Made by a program: the position numbers and the translations under genes. A DNA stretch of 16,713 nt, taken from assembly GCA_003142495.1 (NCBI GenBank), contig PLMM01000046.1:1-16713 (forward strand). The letters run 5' to 3'. How positions within the stretch are numbered: position 1 is the stretch's first letter; each line of letters starts with the position of its first letter. The notes under the pieces are model-generated. The model was given only the letters and a program-made list of their open reading frames with translations. It did no database searches and had not been told where the DNA came from. This DNA is from Gemmatimonadota bacterium (lineage in GTDB: Bacteria > Gemmatimonadota > Gemmatimonadetes > Gemmatimonadales > Gemmatimonadaceae). This document shows, one piece after another, positions 6,928 to 13,719 of this stretch.

Positions 6928-7734
6928 ATGTCTCCCATCCGGCTTGGCACTCAGGGGTGGAATTACGATTCCTGGGTGGGCCCGTTCTATCCCGACGGCA
7001 CACGCGCGCCTGACTACCTCTCGCTCTACGCGCGCGCCTTCGATACCGTCGAGGTCGACTCCACTTTCTACGCGATTCCGGCATCGAAAGTCGTGCGCGG
7101 ATGGGCCGATCGCACGCCGGATAACTTTCTCTTTGCACTCAAGCTTCCGCAGGAGATCACGCACGAAAAGCGGCTGCGCTCGGCCGACGATGCATCGGCG
7201 ATGTTCTTCGATCGCGCGCGCGAGCTTGGGCTAAAGCTCGGACCGGTGCTCATGCAGATGGGCCCCGACTTCGGCCCGGCGGAGCTTCCCGCACTCGCGG
7301 CGTATCTGCCCACACTTCCGCGCGACATCCAGATCGCGATCGAGTTTCGCGATCGACGCTGGATCAACGATGGCGTGATCGCGCTGCTCTCGGAGTTCCG
7401 CGTTGCGCTCGCGCTCACGGACGCGCGCTGGATTCAGCGCAAGACGATGCTGGCCCTCGCGGAGCGACCGACGGCGGACTTCGCGTACGTGCGGTGGATG
7501 GGGCCGGACCGCGACATCGTCGACTACTCGCGGCTGCAGTTCGATCGCACGCGCGAGAGCGAGCAGTGGTCGGAGGCGCTGCTCATGCTCATTCAGAAGG
7601 TGAGCGCGGTGTACGGCTACGTAAACAATCACTTCGCGGGGCACTCGCCGGCGAGCGCGCGTCAGCTGCAGCGGCTGTTCGGGCAGACGCCGGTGGATCC
7701 GAACGATTTGGGAGAGCAGATCAGCTTGTTCTGA
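6928..7734 (+). CDS. DUF72 (YecE-like) TIM-barrel protein
   Basis: A 268-aa member of the DUF72/YecE family. The N-terminus IRLGTQGWNYDSWVGPFYP carries the family motif (G-x-x-GW-x-Y-x-x-W-x-G-x-FYP). VEVDSTFYAIP, FLFALKLPQEITHEKRL and the near-terminal YVNNHFAGHSPASA are also typical. Length is normal for the family, and the fold is a TIM barrel. The biochemical role is not settled in the literature I know. The ATG at 6928 fits where homology starts; an ATG at 6892 would add twelve unlikely residues. No clear ribosome binding site precedes it. Its promoter should lie in the 212-bp gap shared with the divergent hypothetical gene, but I could not pick out boxes there. Confidence 0.92.
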   Translation: MSPIRLGTQGWNYDSWVGPFYPDGTRAPDYLSLYARAFDTVEVDSTFYAIPASKVVRGWADRTPDNFLFALKLPQEITHEKRLRSADDASAMFFDRARELGLKLGPVLMQMGPDFGPAELPALAAYLPTLPRDIQIAIEFRDRRWINDGVIALLSEFRVALALTDARWIQRKTMLALAERPTADFAYVRWMGPDRDIVDYSRLQFDRTRESEQWSEALLMLIQKVSAVYGYVNNHFAGHSPASARQLQRLFGQTPVDPNDLGEQISLF

Positions 7735-7750
7735 CTAATGCGTTTGTGCA

Positions 7751-7778
7751 TTGGGAGGGCAATCGCAGCGCATATATT
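7751..7778 (+). promoter_or_regulatory. Possible sigma70-like promoter of surf1
   Basis: TTGGGA at 7751-7756 and TATATT at 7773-7778 are separated by 16 bases, in a locally AT-richer spot. Transcription would begin close to the surf1 ATG at 7785, implying a leaderless message. The -35 match is poor, so this is tentative. Confidence 0.25.
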
Positions 7779-7784
7779 TTCAGC

Positions 7785-8510
7785 ATGAAGCGTCGCAACG
7801 TTCTCGCCGCCGTTCTCGCCATCATCACGGCGCTGATCTTCTCGCGCCTCGGCGTCTGGCAGCTCCAGCGGCTCGGCGAGCGCCGCACGCGCAACAAGGC
7901 GCTCGCATCGCGACTGCGCACCGCGGCGCTTCCGTTGTCGCATCCCCCCGCCGATAGCGCGGGCGCGCACTGGCGCCGCGCGCAGGCCACCGGCAGCTAC
8001 GACTTCGATCATCAGATCGTGCTCAGCGGGCGCACGCACGACGGCTCGCCGGGCGTGCAGATCGTAACGCCGCTGCATCTCGAGAGCGGCGGGCCGGCGG
8101 TGCTCGTCAATCGCGGGTGGGTGTACTCGTCGGACGCGGCCACCGTGGATCTCGCCAAGTGGGACGAGCCGCCGCATGCGGCAGTGTCCGGATACGTGGA
8201 AGATTTCGTTCATGGCGGGCGCGGAGTTGCGCGACTCCCTTCGCACACGAATGCGTGGACACGGCTGGACGCCGACGAGCTGCGCGCTGCCTTTCCCTTT
8301 CCGATTGCGCCGTACTACGTGGTCGCCCTCGATACGCTGGCGGAGTACCGCGCCGCGCACGAGCTGCCGACCGTCACTCCGGTGCGGCTCGAGCTGCCGC
8401 AGATGGACGACGGCCCGCACATGGGCTACGCCATCCAGTGGTTCACCTTTGCTGCGGTGGCGCTGGTAGGGGTGGGCGCGCTCATCGCGCAGGACATTAG
8501 ACGCGGCTGA
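7785..8510 (+). CDS. SURF1 family cytochrome c oxidase assembly protein
   Basis: A 241-aa inner-membrane protein with the SURF1 layout. An N-terminal membrane helix (residues 6-22) runs straight into the conserved RLGVWQLQRLGERR motif. A periplasmic domain contains VLVNRGWVY (107-114), matching the family's RGWV motif. A C-terminal helix (about 213-236, YAIQWFTFAAVALVGVGALI) closes it. SURF1 proteins help insert or retain heme a in subunit I of aa3-type cytochrome oxidase. No oxidase genes are in this window. The ATG at 7785 places the first helix correctly; in-frame extension upstream would read the antisense-like third frame of the DUF72 gene. The gap to the DUF72 gene is 50 bp. Confidence 0.9.
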   Translation: MKRRNVLAAVLAIITALIFSRLGVWQLQRLGERRTRNKALASRLRTAALPLSHPPADSAGAHWRRAQATGSYDFDHQIVLSGRTHDGSPGVQIVTPLHLESGGPAVLVNRGWVYSSDAATVDLAKWDEPPHAAVSGYVEDFVHGGRGVARLPSHTNAWTRLDADELRAAFPFPIAPYYVVALDTLAEYRAAHELPTVTPVRLELPQMDDGPHMGYAIQWFTFAAVALVGVGALIAQDIRRG

Positions 8511-8518
8511 CGCGCCCG

Positions 8519-8538
8519 CCAGGCCCCAACAGGCCTGG
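8519..8538 (+). terminator. Possible hairpin terminator after surf1
   Basis: CCAGGCC (8519-8525) and GGCCTGG (8532-8538) form a perfect 7-bp stem with a 6-base loop, nine bases after the surf1 stop. Only a broken T-rich stretch follows (ATTTCGCTGTCTT), so intrinsic termination would be weak. GCCCCAA at 8523-8529 can alternatively pair with TTGGGGC at 8550-8556. Confidence 0.35.
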
Positions 8539-8607
8539 ATTTCGCTGTCTTGGGGCGCCCTGCGGATGGTAAGTTGGAGAACCATCAATCCTTCCTTCGA
8601 GACGCAC

Positions 8608-10545
8608 ATGGGAAAGATCACTCAGGAGCTGGCCACCGAGCAGGAAGCCCGCGACGTCGCGGAAGCGGCGCGCGAGAGCGACTGGACTGAGCCCAGCTTT
8701 CTACGCGAGCTCTTTCTGGGGCGCCTGCGCCTCGATCTGATTCATCCGTTTCCGGCCGAGAACGAGGTCGAGATCGAGAATGCGCGCCCGTTCATGCAGA
8801 AGCTGCGCGCGGTGCTCGAGTCGGTCGACTCTGATGCGATCGATCGCGATGGGCACATCCCCGAAGCGGTCGTGCAGCAGCTCCGCGACATCGGCGCCTT
8901 CGGGATCAAGATTCCGCGTGAGTACGGTGGGCTCGGTCTCTCGCAGGTGAGTTACATCCGCGCGATCGGCATGGTGACGTCGAAGGACGGATCGCTCACC
9001 GCGCTCCTCTCCGCGCATCAGTCGATCGGGCTCCCGCAGCCGCTCAAGCTCTTCGGCACCGACGCGCAGAAGAAGAAATTCTTCCCGCGGCTGGCGAAGG
9101 GCGCGATCTCGGCGTTCGCGCTCACGGAGACGGACGCGGGCAGCGACCCGGCGAACATGCGCACCAACGCGACGATCACAGAGGATGGCACGCACTACAC
9201 TCTCAACGGCACGAAGCTCTGGTGCACGAATGGCACGCGGGCCGAGCTGATGGTGGTGATGGCGCGGACGCCCGATGCGATCGTGAACGGCAAGCCGAAG
9301 AAGCAGATCACGGCGTTCATCATCGAGACGAAATGGCCGGGTGTCGAGATCGTGCATCGCTCGCATTTCATGGGACTCAAGGCGATCGAGAACGGCGTCA
9401 TCCGCTTCAACAACGTGCGCGTTCCCAAGGAGAACATTCTCTGGGGCGAAGGGAAGGGACTCAAGCTCGCGCTGATCACGCTCAACACCGGGCGGCTCAC
9501 GCTCCCCGCGAGCGCGGCGTACGGCGCGAAGGCGATGCTGCAGATCGTGCGCGAGTGGGGGAACGATCGCGTGCAGTGGGGCCAGCCGATCGGGAAGCAC
9601 GAGGCGATCGCGCAGAAGATCGCGCTCATGGCGGCGAACACCTTCGCGATGGAGTCGATCGCCGAGCTCGCGAGCGCGATGGCGGATCGCGGCGGCTACG
9701 ACATTCGTCTCGAGGCCGCGATCGCGAAGCTCTGGAACACGGAGGCCGGCTGGCGGATCGTCGACGACGCGCTGCAGATCCGCGGCGGCCGCGGCTACGA
9801 AACGGCGGACTCGCTCAAGGCGCGCGGCGAGGCGCCGATTCCGGTGGAGCGCGCGATGCGCGACTTCCGCATCAATCTAATCTTCGAGGGATCGTCGGAG
9901 ATCATGCGTCTGTTCATCGCGCGCGAGGCGGTCGATCATCACTTCAAGACCGCGTTCGACATCGTGAATCCGAAGGCGTCCGGGAAGGAGAAGTGGGACG
10001 CGCTCGTGCGCTCGGCCAAGTTCTATCCCACCTGGTACACGACGCGGTGGATGGGGAACATGAAGGGCTACGGCGAGTTCGGCGCGCTCTCGCGCCACGT
10101 GCGCTTCATCGACTCCACCACGCGCAAGCTCGGCCGCGCGATCTTCCACGCGATGGTGAAGCTCGGGCCGAAGCTCGAGCGGCGGCAGATGGTGCTCTTC
10201 CGCGCGGTGGACATCGGTGCGGAGCTCTTCGCGATGAGTGCCGCGTGCGCGCGCGCGCAGATGCTGAGCAAGTCGGGCGATGCCAACGCGGGCGGCGCGT
10301 ACGCCGGCGCCGCCAACGCGATCGATGTCGCGGATCTCTTCTGTCGGGAGTCGCGCCGCAGAATCGCCGCGCTCTTCGAGAATCTCTTCGGCGAGAACGA
10401 CGCGGCGATCTACCGCGTGTCGCAGCAGGTGCTCAAGGGCGAGTTCGAGTGGCTCGAGCGCGGGATCATCGATGCTCCGGAGCCGGCGCCGAGCGGGATG
10501 GCAGAGGAGGCGAAGAGCGAGCGGCCGGAGCCGGCGGCGGTTTGA
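8608..10545 (+). CDS. Acyl-CoA dehydrogenase, long VLCAD/ACAD9-like form
   Basis: A 645-aa FAD enzyme for the first step of fatty-acid beta-oxidation. The N-terminal helical domain (60-165) includes IPREYGGLGLSQVSY. The middle beta domain has the FAD/substrate motif FALTETDAGSDPANMRT (170-186) and LNGTKLWCTNG (199-209). The C-terminal helical domain includes RVQWGQPIGKHEAIAQKIA and QIRGGRGYE. The catalytic base is predicted to be Glu427 in IFEGSSEIMR, the position used by VLCAD and ACAD9. About 200 further residues after this domain (445-645) also match the longer VLCAD-type enzymes and may mediate membrane contact. The ATG at 8608 is preferred over 8566, whose extra residues are unrelated. 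The Pro/Glu-rich last 20 residues are probably disordered. The gene converges on the PAAR gene with a 15-bp gap. Confidence 0.95.
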   Translation: MGKITQELATEQEARDVAEAARESDWTEPSFLRELFLGRLRLDLIHPFPAENEVEIENARPFMQKLRAVLESVDSDAIDRDGHIPEAVVQQLRDIGAFGIKIPREYGGLGLSQVSYIRAIGMVTSKDGSLTALLSAHQSIGLPQPLKLFGTDAQKKKFFPRLAKGAISAFALTETDAGSDPANMRTNATITEDGTHYTLNGTKLWCTNGTRAELMVVMARTPDAIVNGKPKKQITAFIIETKWPGVEIVHRSHFMGLKAIENGVIRFNNVRVPKENILWGEGKGLKLALITLNTGRLTLPASAAYGAKAMLQIVREWGNDRVQWGQPIGKHEAIAQKIALMAANTFAMESIAELASAMADRGGYDIRLEAAIAKLWNTEAGWRIVDDALQIRGGRGYETADSLKARGEAPIPVERAMRDFRINLIFEGSSEIMRLFIAREAVDHHFKTAFDIVNPKASGKEKWDALVRSAKFYPTWYTTRWMGNMKGYGEFGALSRHVRFIDSTTRKLGRAIFHAMVKLGPKLERRQMVLFRAVDIGAELFAMSAACARAQMLSKSGDANAGGAYAGAANAIDVADLFCRESRRRIAALFENLFGENDAAIYRVSQQVLKGEFEWLERGIIDAPEPAPSGMAEEAKSERPEPAAV

Positions 10546-10560
10546 GGCTGAGCGGGCCGG

Positions 10561-11145
10561 CTACTTCTTCTTGAAGCCGTCCTGCGGAAGGTCCGGGAAT
10601 GAGATCTTGTGATTCCCGGGCTGGATCCCTTCTACTCGACCGAGTCCGTTCCCGTCGGTCACGCCGTGGATGATTTTTCCGTCCGGCGTTTCGAGCTTGA
10701 ACTTCGTGTTGGCGACGCCGAATCCGGCGCGGTCGTTCATCTGGATCTCGATCCAGGATGTCGTCACTGACTCGATCTTCGCGCCGTCGTCCTTCCCGCC
10801 CGGCGCAGCCACGCCTGGCTTTGGAGTGCCGCTCCCGCTCCCCTGCTCGCCGATGATCACTGTCGGCGCACCCGGCGGAAGGATGGTGCCCCCGTGCATC
10901 GTCGGGTCGCCCACGCGCGCCGCAGCGCGACCTGCGATGAGCACTCCCATGGAGCCTTTCATGACGGCGGACGGTGGGCCGACGCACATGCACACGTCGC
11001 CGACGACCGATGCGGGAATCCCCTCGATCAGCACGGACGGCACGCCGGGCCCCATGATCGGGCCACCCACGTGCGGAATCGGCACGACGGCGGGCGTCTG
11101 CATCGGGCAGATGTGATTGTCGCTTACGCGTGCGGCTGGCGGCAT
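10561..11145 (-). CDS. PAAR-domain spike-tip protein with C-terminal beta-sandwich extension
   Basis: A 194-aa protein. Residues 1-100 form a PAAR domain: PPAARVSDNHICPM, VPHVGGPI, CVGPPSAVMKGSMGVLIAG, AARVGDPTMHGG. Candidate zinc ligands are His11, Cys13, His25, Cys52/Cys54 and His84. PAAR proteins sharpen the spike of contractile injection machines (type VI secretion, extracellular contractile systems) and often carry effectors. A Gly/Pro linker (101-120) leads to a beta-rich domain (124-187: WIEIQMNDRAGFGV, LETPDGKIIHGVTDGNG, IQPGNHKISFPDL). This resembles the transthyretin-like extensions of VgrG and PAAR proteins. The tail ends in Lys residues. AGGAGG eight bases before the ATG is the strongest ribosome binding site in this region. 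The gene is divergent from the LysM/OmpA operon. There is no signal peptide. Confidence 0.9.
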   Translation of the reverse strand: MPPAARVSDNHICPMQTPAVVPIPHVGGPIMGPGVPSVLIEGIPASVVGDVCMCVGPPSAVMKGSMGVLIAGRAAARVGDPTMHGGTILPPGAPTVIIGEQGSGSGTPKPGVAAPGGKDDGAKIESVTTSWIEIQMNDRAGFGVANTKFKLETPDGKIIHGVTDGNGLGRVEGIQPGNHKISFPDLPQDGFKKK

Positions 11146-11169
11146 CGCAGTCCCTCCTGATTTGCCTCT

Positions 11170-11198
11170 TCGCTCTGGCCGCTGAACCGCCAGAGCGA
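11170..11198. promoter_or_regulatory. 10-bp-arm inverted repeat in the divergent PAAR/LysM intergenic region
   Basis: TCGCTCTGGC (11170-11179) and GCCAGAGCGA (11189-11198) are exact reverse complements separated by nine bases. The repeat lies between two divergent genes, ends one base before a TACAAT box, and covers the place where the -35 element would be. A dimeric regulator controlling the operon, possibly both directions, is the simplest reading. It could instead form a hairpin in the PAAR mRNA leader. Confidence 0.6.
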
Positions 11199-11204
11199 TA
11201 CAAT
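11199..11204 (+). promoter_or_regulatory. Putative -10 box of the LysM/OmpA operon
   Basis: TACAAT matches five of six consensus bases and lies 40 bp upstream of the LysM gene start. The expected -35 region falls inside the inverted repeat and is a poor match. A repressor on the repeat would block this promoter. Confidence 0.35.
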
Positions 11205-11244
11205 CTGACTAGCGCCTCACTCCCCCGATAGCCAGACGATTCAG

Positions 11245-11946
11245 ATGACTCATTTGCACCCGGTCCTGTCCGGAGAGACGATCTCCAGCATCGCCAAGGA
11301 CGAGGGTTTTGCCAACTATTTGACCATCTGGAACGATCCGGGGAACAATGGTCTCCGGACGATCCGGCACGATCCGCACATTCTCGAGGTGGGCGACCCG
11401 GTGTTCATCCCCGATCTCCCCGAGAACGTCAATCACGGCAACGACACGCAGCGACATGTGTTCGCGCTCGAGTCGCCCGCCTTGCTGCTCAACATCCAGC
11501 TGCAGGATCTCGACGGCAAGCCGATTGCCAAGCAAGCAGTGGTGCTGAAAGTCGATGCGAAGGACAAGAACGGCCGCGAGGCGGTCGAGGATGTGTTCGA
11601 GCTCGATACGGACAAGGACGGAAAATTCTCGCAGGAGATTCTCGAGGACGCGGACATCGGCGAGCTCACCGTCGACGACGACAAGTTCGTGATTTTCATC
11701 GGGCTGCTTGGGCCGATTGGCTCCAACGAGGGGATGCGCGCGCGACTCAACAACCTCGGCTACTTCGCGGGGCTCGCGAACGACACGGATACCGAGCAGC
11801 TCCGGTGGGCGCTCGAGGAATTCCAGCACGACAACAAGATCTCGCCCCCCAACGGCGACGTCGACGATCCGAGGAACAAGGTGAAGTTGAGGGCGACGCA
11901 GACGAAGCTGGGCGTTATCCACGGCGATCGCGACGTGCCGACCTGA
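11245..11946 (+). CDS. LysM-like / beta-domain / peptidoglycan-binding protein
   Basis: A 233-aa three-part protein. Residues 4-57 form a LysM-like module (HPVLSGETISSIAKDEGF, TIWNDPGNNGLR, LEVGDPVFIPD), the version common beside PAAR and VgrG genes. Residues 70-155 form a beta-rich domain (LNIQLQDLDGKPIAKQAVVL). Residues 160-225 resemble a PG_binding_1 helical domain (NEGMRARLNNLGYFAG, LRWALEEFQHDNKI). The order LysM, Ig-like, peptidoglycan-binding fits adaptor proteins of secretion-associated islands. No signal peptide is present, so it is made as a cytosolic protein unless secreted another way. The ATG at 11245 directly precedes the LysM module; no strong ribosome binding site is seen. It is first in a three-gene operon and 39 bp from the next gene. 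Confidence 0.82.
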   Translation: MTHLHPVLSGETISSIAKDEGFANYLTIWNDPGNNGLRTIRHDPHILEVGDPVFIPDLPENVNHGNDTQRHVFALESPALLLNIQLQDLDGKPIAKQAVVLKVDAKDKNGREAVEDVFELDTDKDGKFSQEILEDADIGELTVDDDKFVIFIGLLGPIGSNEGMRARLNNLGYFAGLANDTDTEQLRWALEEFQHDNKISPPNGDVDDPRNKVKLRATQTKLGVIHGDRDVPT

Positions 11947-11985
11947 TGTCGCGCTGCACGTTCACCCGCGAGTGGAGCAGCACGT

Positions 11986-13719
11986 ATGTCTGAAGGAATG
12001 TTCATTCCCGACATGGTCGAGGAGGACGACGGTGGCGTGGCTGCGGAGCACGCACCGAAGCTGACGCTGCCCGTAATCACGGCGCCCTTCCCCGAATCGC
12101 AGAAAGACAACTTCAACGCGCTCCGCCGCTCGCTCGTCACCATCGCCTGCAAGGATGTGCCGGGCGCGCACTACGCGTTCGACTCGTCCGTGCTCTCACC
12201 GCTCGCGCGGGAGGGCTTCAAGGCGCTCAAGGGAATCATCGATCGCCACTTCGGCGCACCCATCTCGATTTTCGGGCACGCCGATCCCGAGGGGAACGAG
12301 ATCTACAACAAGTTCCTGAGCGAGCGCCGCGCCGAAGTCGTCTTCGGGATGTTGATCCGCGATGTTCCGACGTGGGAGCGGCTCTTCTCGCACCACGAGC
12401 ACACGCCGGGCGACGTGTGGGGCGATGACGCGATCGAGTTGATGCTCGCCTCGCTCGGCTTCGTCGCGGACGCTACAAAGAAGGAGAAGCTCGGCGACGT
12501 GATCAGGGAGTATCAGAGAATTCGCGGCTTCCCCATCACGGGCCGCAACGACGTGGCACTGCGCGCGAAGCTCTTTGCGGAGTACATGGACTTTCTGTGC
12601 AGCGACGTGAATGGAAAGCCGTTCCAGCTGACAAAGGCCGATTTCCTCGGCGAAGGCGCAACGCACGGGGCATTCCAGGGGTGCAGCGAGTTCAACCCGC
12701 GGCTCGTGCTCGCGCAGAGCGAAGAGGATGGCTTCAAGGCGGACAAGGTGAATGGCAAAGATGATCGCGCGACGGCGAATTTCGACAATCGCCGGGCGAT
12801 CATCTACTTCTTCGAGAAGGGATCGAAGATCGATCCGAAGAAGTGGCCCTGCCCGCGCGCGTCCGACCCGGACAAGGTCAGCAAGTGCATCGCGCACTTC
12901 TGGTCGGATGGAAACGATCGCAAGGGGCTGCTGCTCGCGGACAAGCGACGTCGCTTCGGCAAGGCGGTGCGCAATCGCACCGAGCGGATAGCGCAGGTCG
13001 AGAAGACCTTCGCATGCCGATTCTATCACGGGCTCGCGCTGCACTCGCCGTGCGAGGGCGATCTGCAGATGTGGGTGCTGCAGCTCATGATGGACGGGCC
13101 ACACGAGAAAGGAAAGGATGTCGAGCCGATCCCGGTGTCGAACGTCCGCTACGTCGTCATCGCGTCGGCCGACGATGAGGCGCCCGTCATTCGCGGAACG
13201 ACATCGGCGAATGGCGTGATCGGCATTCCGCTCTGGTCCCGGATCGCGAGCATGCGGCTCAAGCTCGATGTCTTTTCGGCGATCACGGGCTCGCCGGCGC
13301 CGGACGGCTCGAAGTCCGATGACGACAAGAAGAAGCCGGTCAAGTCGATCGACATCGAGGCGCCTGCCCCAGTGACCGACGACGATCTGAGCGATCCATT
13401 CAAGGACGAGAAGACGTTCGTCGAATTTCCGCTCTTCGGCGGAAATCTCAAGCGCATCGTGCTGAAGTTTCCGCCCGGTCAGGAACCGATCTCCCTGGAG
13501 CCGGATTCAAACGAGCCGCCCGTCGCGCCAGACGAACAGAACCTCGGCGCCCGACAGCGGCTCTTCAATCTCGGCTACGGAATCGCCGAGCCGCAGAAGT
13601 GGACGGACGCGCAGCTCGCGCAGTTCGTGAAGCGCTTCCAGAAGGACAAGAAGCTCAAGGAGACTGGCGCCCTCGACAAGGACACGATCGATCGCCTGCG
13701 GGAAGAATATGGGAGCTAG
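11986..13719 (+). CDS. OmpA-like / Cys-motif / peptidoglycan-binding protein
   Basis: A 577-aa multidomain protein. Residues 62-126 form an OmpA C-terminal-like domain (FDSSVLSPLAREGFKALKGI, ISIFGHADPEGNEIYNKFLS, ERRAEVVF), the peptidoglycan-binding fold. A helical region follows, including AKLFAEYMDFLC. Residues 218-360 contain LGEGATHGAFQGCSEFNPRL, KWPCPRA, HFWSDG and FACRFYHGLALHSPCE, with cysteines 289, 301, 344 and 356. This pattern recurs, as I recall, in OmpA proteins beside PAAR/VgrG genes. A beta domain and an acidic/Lys linker lead to a C-terminal peptidoglycan-binding-like repeat (519-577, ARQRLFNLGYGIAEPQKWTD). No signal peptide or beta barrel is present, unlike canonical OmpA. 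The downstream gene overlaps the 3' end by 11 bp. Function is inferred as anchoring or assembling at the cell wall. Confidence 0.85.
   Translation: MSEGMFIPDMVEEDDGGVAAEHAPKLTLPVITAPFPESQKDNFNALRRSLVTIACKDVPGAHYAFDSSVLSPLAREGFKALKGIIDRHFGAPISIFGHADPEGNEIYNKFLSERRAEVVFGMLIRDVPTWERLFSHHEHTPGDVWGDDAIELMLASLGFVADATKKEKLGDVIREYQRIRGFPITGRNDVALRAKLFAEYMDFLCSDVNGKPFQLTKADFLGEGATHGAFQGCSEFNPRLVLAQSEEDGFKADKVNGKDDRATANFDNRRAIIYFFEKGSKIDPKKWPCPRASDPDKVSKCIAHFWSDGNDRKGLLLADKRRRFGKAVRNRTERIAQVEKTFACRFYHGLALHSPCEGDLQMWVLQLMMDGPHEKGKDVEPIPVSNVRYVVIASADDEAPVIRGTTSANGVIGIPLWSRIASMRLKLDVFSAITGSPAPDGSKSDDDKKKPVKSIDIEAPAPVTDDDLSDPFKDEKTFVEFPLFGGNLKRIVLKFPPGQEPISLEPDSNEPPVAPDEQNLGARQRLFNLGYGIAEPQKWTDAQLAQFVKRFQKDKKLKETGALDKDTIDRLREEYGS

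Noticed and set aside
7662..8621. Minus-strand open frame opposite surf1
   Set aside because: No domain, Arg-rich, and SURF1 motifs are clear on the plus strand.
10530..10561. Hairpin between the acyl-CoA dehydrogenase and PAAR genes (GCCGGC ... GCCGGC)
   Set aside because: Six-base self-complementary arms with a 20-base loop are expected by chance at this GC content.
9222..10574. Plus-strand 450-codon open frame in the acyl-CoA dehydrogenase gene
   Set aside because: Out of frame with the enzyme and rich in Arg/Gly/Ala; the enzyme frame carries all catalytic motifs.
12196..13104. Minus-strand open frame of about 300 codons within the OmpA-like gene
   Set aside because: Codon-shadow composition and no recognisable motif; the plus-strand protein has OmpA signature residues.
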